Assembly: GCF_001028175.1 (NCBI RefSeq)
Contig: NZ_AEJF01000165.1
Coordinates: 1 to 64,000 of the forward strand
Source of the DNA: Caballeronia mineralivorans PML1(12)
GTDB taxonomy: Bacteria > Pseudomonadota > Gammaproteobacteria > Burkholderiales > Burkholderiaceae
DNA length: 64,000 nt
Direction: 5' to 3'
The first letter of the stretch is position 1, and each line of letters starts with the position of its first letter. This document shows positions 62,147 to 64,000 of the stretch, one piece after another. A model generated the notes under the pieces. That model did not search any database, was not told the DNA's origin, and saw nothing but the letters and a program-made list of their open reading frames with translations. The translations under genes and the position numbers were made by a program.

Positions 62147-62300
62147 CTTCGCCGAGTTAATGGACAACTTGCGGGGCGAAGCTGGATGGCGCTTAACGGC
62201 GCTTTCCGGACCATGTTTTCCGCTAAAGCGTCGCCGCTTCAGACTCCAGACGAAGTCGGCTACGTGAGCAACTTACCCGTACTTAATGGAGTCTGAAGCG
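62147..62300 (+). promoter_or_regulatory. Structured metK leader with sequestered ribosome-binding site
   Basis: A perfect 14-bp inverted repeat joins CGCTTCAGACTCCA (62235-62248) to TGGAGTCTGAAGCG (62287-62300) around a 38-base loop. The second arm contains the Shine-Dalgarno GGAG (62288-62291) and the first base of the GTG start, so translation would be blocked when it is paired. The segment AAGCG (62226-62230) can pair with the CGCTT of the first arm (62235-62239) or AAAGCG with CGCTTT at 62200-62205, giving mutually exclusive structures. A further stem joins CTTCGCC (62147-62153) with GGCGAAG (62175-62181). This looks like a translational switch. No known riboswitch class was recognised. 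Confidence 0.65.
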
Positions 62301-63487
62301 TGTCAAACGATTATTTCTTTACCTCTGAATCCGTCTCCGAAGGCCACCCGGACAAGGTCGCCGATCAAATCTCCGACGCCATCCTCGACGCCATCCTGGC
62401 GCAGGACAAGTATTCGCGTGTCGCGGCCGAAACGCTCTGCAATACGGGTCTTGTCGTATTGGCGGGCGAAATCACCACGCAGGCCAACGTCGACTACATT
62501 CAAGTCGCGCGTGACACCATCAAGCGCATCGGTTACGACAACACGGAATACGGCATCGACTATCGCGGTTGTGCGGTGCTCGTCGCGTATGACAAGCAGT
62601 CGCGGGACATCGCACAGGGCGTAGACGCCGCTCACGACGACAACCTCGATCAGGGCGCCGGCGACCAGGGCCTGATGTTCGGCTACGCATGCGACGAAAC
62701 GCCCGAGTTGATGCCGCTGCCCATTCATTTGGCACACCGGCTGGTCGAGCGTCAGGCGAATCTGCGCCGTGACGGCCGCCTGAACTGGCTGCGTCCGGAC
62801 GCGAAGTCGCAAGTGACCGTGCGTTATGTCGATGGCAAGGCGCATAGCATCGATACCGTCGTGCTTTCCACGCAACATGCACCCGACATCGAATTGAAAG
62901 CGCTGCGTGAAGCGGTGATCGAAGAGATCATCAAGCCGGTACTCCCGGCCGAGCTGATCAAGGGTGACATCAAGTTCCTGGTGAACCCGACCGGGCGTTT
63001 CGTGATCGGCGGTCCGCAAGGCGATTGCGGATTGACGGGCCGCAAGATCATCGTCGATACATACGGCGGTGCTGCGCCTCACGGCGGCGGCGCGTTTTCC
63101 GGCAAGGACCCGTCGAAGGTCGATCGTTCTGCAGCTTATGCAGGGCGTTATGTCGCGAAGAACATCGTCGCGGCAGGACTGGCTTCGCGTTGCCTGATCC
63201 AGGTGTCGTACGCAATCGGCGTGGCGCGTCCGACTTCGGTAATGGTCAACACGTTCGGCACGGGCCGCGTGTCGGATGCGAGGATCACGGAACTCGTGCT
63301 CGAGCATTTCGATCTGCGTCCGAAGGGCATCATCCAGATGCTGGACTTGCTGCGTCCGATCTATGAGAAGTCGGCGGCGTATGGCCACTTTGGCCGTGAA
63401 GAGCCGGAATTCTCGTGGGAAGCCACGGACAAGGCGCTGTTGCTGGCCGAAGCCGCTGGTACGGAGCCGGTTGTCGAAACGGCCTGA
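62300..63487 (+). CDS. metK: S-adenosylmethionine synthetase
   Basis: A 395-residue enzyme making S-adenosylmethionine from methionine and ATP. Signature segments are FTSESVSEGHPDKVADQISD, DQGLMFGYACDETPE and GGGAFSGKDPSKVDRSAAY, with metal and phosphate ligands intact. Start is GTG at 62300, with GGAG eight bases upstream. Its ribosome-binding site and start codon lie in one arm of a 14-bp inverted repeat, suggesting translation-level feedback. It diverges from the acyltransferase gene and is followed by a strong terminator, so it is a single-gene unit. Confidence 0.98.
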   Translation: MSNDYFFTSESVSEGHPDKVADQISDAILDAILAQDKYSRVAAETLCNTGLVVLAGEITTQANVDYIQVARDTIKRIGYDNTEYGIDYRGCAVLVAYDKQSRDIAQGVDAAHDDNLDQGAGDQGLMFGYACDETPELMPLPIHLAHRLVERQANLRRDGRLNWLRPDAKSQVTVRYVDGKAHSIDTVVLSTQHAPDIELKALREAVIEEIIKPVLPAELIKGDIKFLVNPTGRFVIGGPQGDCGLTGRKIIVDTYGGAAPHGGGAFSGKDPSKVDRSAAYAGRYVAKNIVAAGLASRCLIQVSYAIGVARPTSVMVNTFGTGRVSDARITELVLEHFDLRPKGIIQMLDLLRPIYEKSAAYGHFGREEPEFSWEATDKALLLAEAAGTEPVVETA

Positions 63488-63506
63488 GTTGCAGGTTTGA
63501 GTTCGT

Positions 63507-63545
63507 AAAAAAGCCCGCCGAGCGTTGCGCTCGGCGGGCTTTTTG
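63507..63545 (+). terminator. Terminator after metK
   Basis: An 18-bp stem (AAAAAAGCCCGCCGAGCG with CGCTCGGCGGGCTTTTTT) with a TTG loop and a T-run, 20 bp after the metK stop. Confidence 0.93.
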
Positions 63546-64000
63546 ATTTTTACGGCAGCGCTGCGGTGACGCGCTCCGACGCAGCGGCAGATCGACCGCG
63601 TGCCACCGGGCTCAGCCGCCGCGCGAAACGCGCGGCCTCATCCGACGCTTACAGCGGCAAAACCGCACACGGATGAACGAAGCAGCCCCCGGACTTCTGA
63701 CTTTGCGCCGTCAGAATAATCAACGGGCCGCAAATGCGAACCAGCCGTCGCTGGTAGAAAGCCTGCGCGGGCGACGGCTTGACGTATTAATGACGCCCGG
63801 CGCCGATTTCAATTTAGCCACTGGCGCGCGTAATTGCGCCGGTTTTCGCAATAACGCTTTAAATGCGGCCTGTCGCGATGCAGCCCTTAATCGCAGATTT
63901 GAAAAAAATCCGTGAAACCAAGAGCGAATACCATCGACGGGGTGGGTATTCCTGAATTGCCCTGCAAGTAATTGAGTGCGCGCGGAATGATGGCGCAACG
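63546..64000. other. Right-edge region with no supportable gene
   Basis: About 450 bp after metK. Short frames at 63673-63915 (plus) and 63720-63998 (minus) overlap each other, lack ribosome-binding sites and have compositions typical of unselected sequence. The AT content rises towards 63,900. I see no tRNA, repeat or terminator here. It may hold the promoter of a gene beyond the window. Confidence 0.4.

Noticed and set aside
63673..63998. Small open frames on both strands at the right edge
   Set aside because: They overlap each other, lack ribosome-binding sites and have no recognisable features.

Overview
The window looks like chromosomal DNA of a Burkholderiaceae beta-proteobacterium, probably Paraburkholderia or Caballeronia. 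The reasons are the high GC of most genes, a GTP-type PEP carboxykinase, a QueE with the CX14CX2C cluster motif, a DksA lacking three of its four zinc cysteines, and the familiar gene orders rsmB-DUF4390-ntrY-ntrX, mreBCD-mrdA-rodA, gatCAB and hslVU-dksA-cobW-rlmI-xerC-DUF484-dapF-lpxL-metK. These assignments come from reading proteins by eye; no database search was run.

Bases 1 to about 7,200 are an accessory island with visibly lower GC, ending against the 3' end of a tRNA-Lys(CUU) gene. It holds a Dnd-type DNA phosphorothioation module. On the minus strand a tightly packed operon encodes DndC (ATP-pyrophosphatase/sulfurtransferase), a 73-residue protein of unknown function, DndD (SMC-like ATPase), and a 514-residue protein whose N-terminus resembles DndE and whose remainder is a complete FtsK/SpoIIIE motor. 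Facing it on the plus strand, a four-helix membrane protein is translationally coupled to a DGQHR (DndB-like) protein carrying an in-frame 9-bp tandem repeat. No cysteine desulfurase (DndA) and no restriction partner lie inside the window, and the island continues past the left edge.

Bases 7.3-31 kb are core metabolism and regulation. They include thioesterase, patatin and OsmC genes, a 2-hydroxyacid dehydrogenase, pckG, a LysR regulator, topB, a thioredoxin-like gene, a decayed dprA, def-fmt, a LysE exporter, htpX, rsmB-DUF4390-NtrY/NtrX-like two-component genes, tRNA-Phe, queCED, an HpcH/HpaI aldolase and a Sel1-repeat protein. Bases 31-43 kb carry the elongasome operon (mreB, mreC, mreD, mrdA, rodA), diverging from gatCAB, then ppk2 and xthA. 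Bases 43-50 kb hold an M48 peptidase, ampG, metX-metW, a HAD nucleotidase, argB, a CWC cysteine-rich protein and a glycosyltransferase remnant. Bases 50-64 kb hold a RegB/RegA-type redox two-component pair, hslVU, dksA, a CobW metallochaperone, an RlmI-like methyltransferase, xerC, DUF484, dapF, an LpxL-type acyltransferase and metK.

The signals most worth following are: (1) the DndE-FtsK fusion and the rearranged Dnd operon; (2) the metK leader, where a perfect 14-bp inverted repeat buries the Shine-Dalgarno and start codon and competes with an upstream hairpin; (3) a similarly switch-like metX leader; and (4) the dprA and glycosyltransferase pseudogenes. The two leaders sit on genes of the same methionine/S-adenosylmethionine pathway and could be ligand-responsive RNAs, but that is inference.
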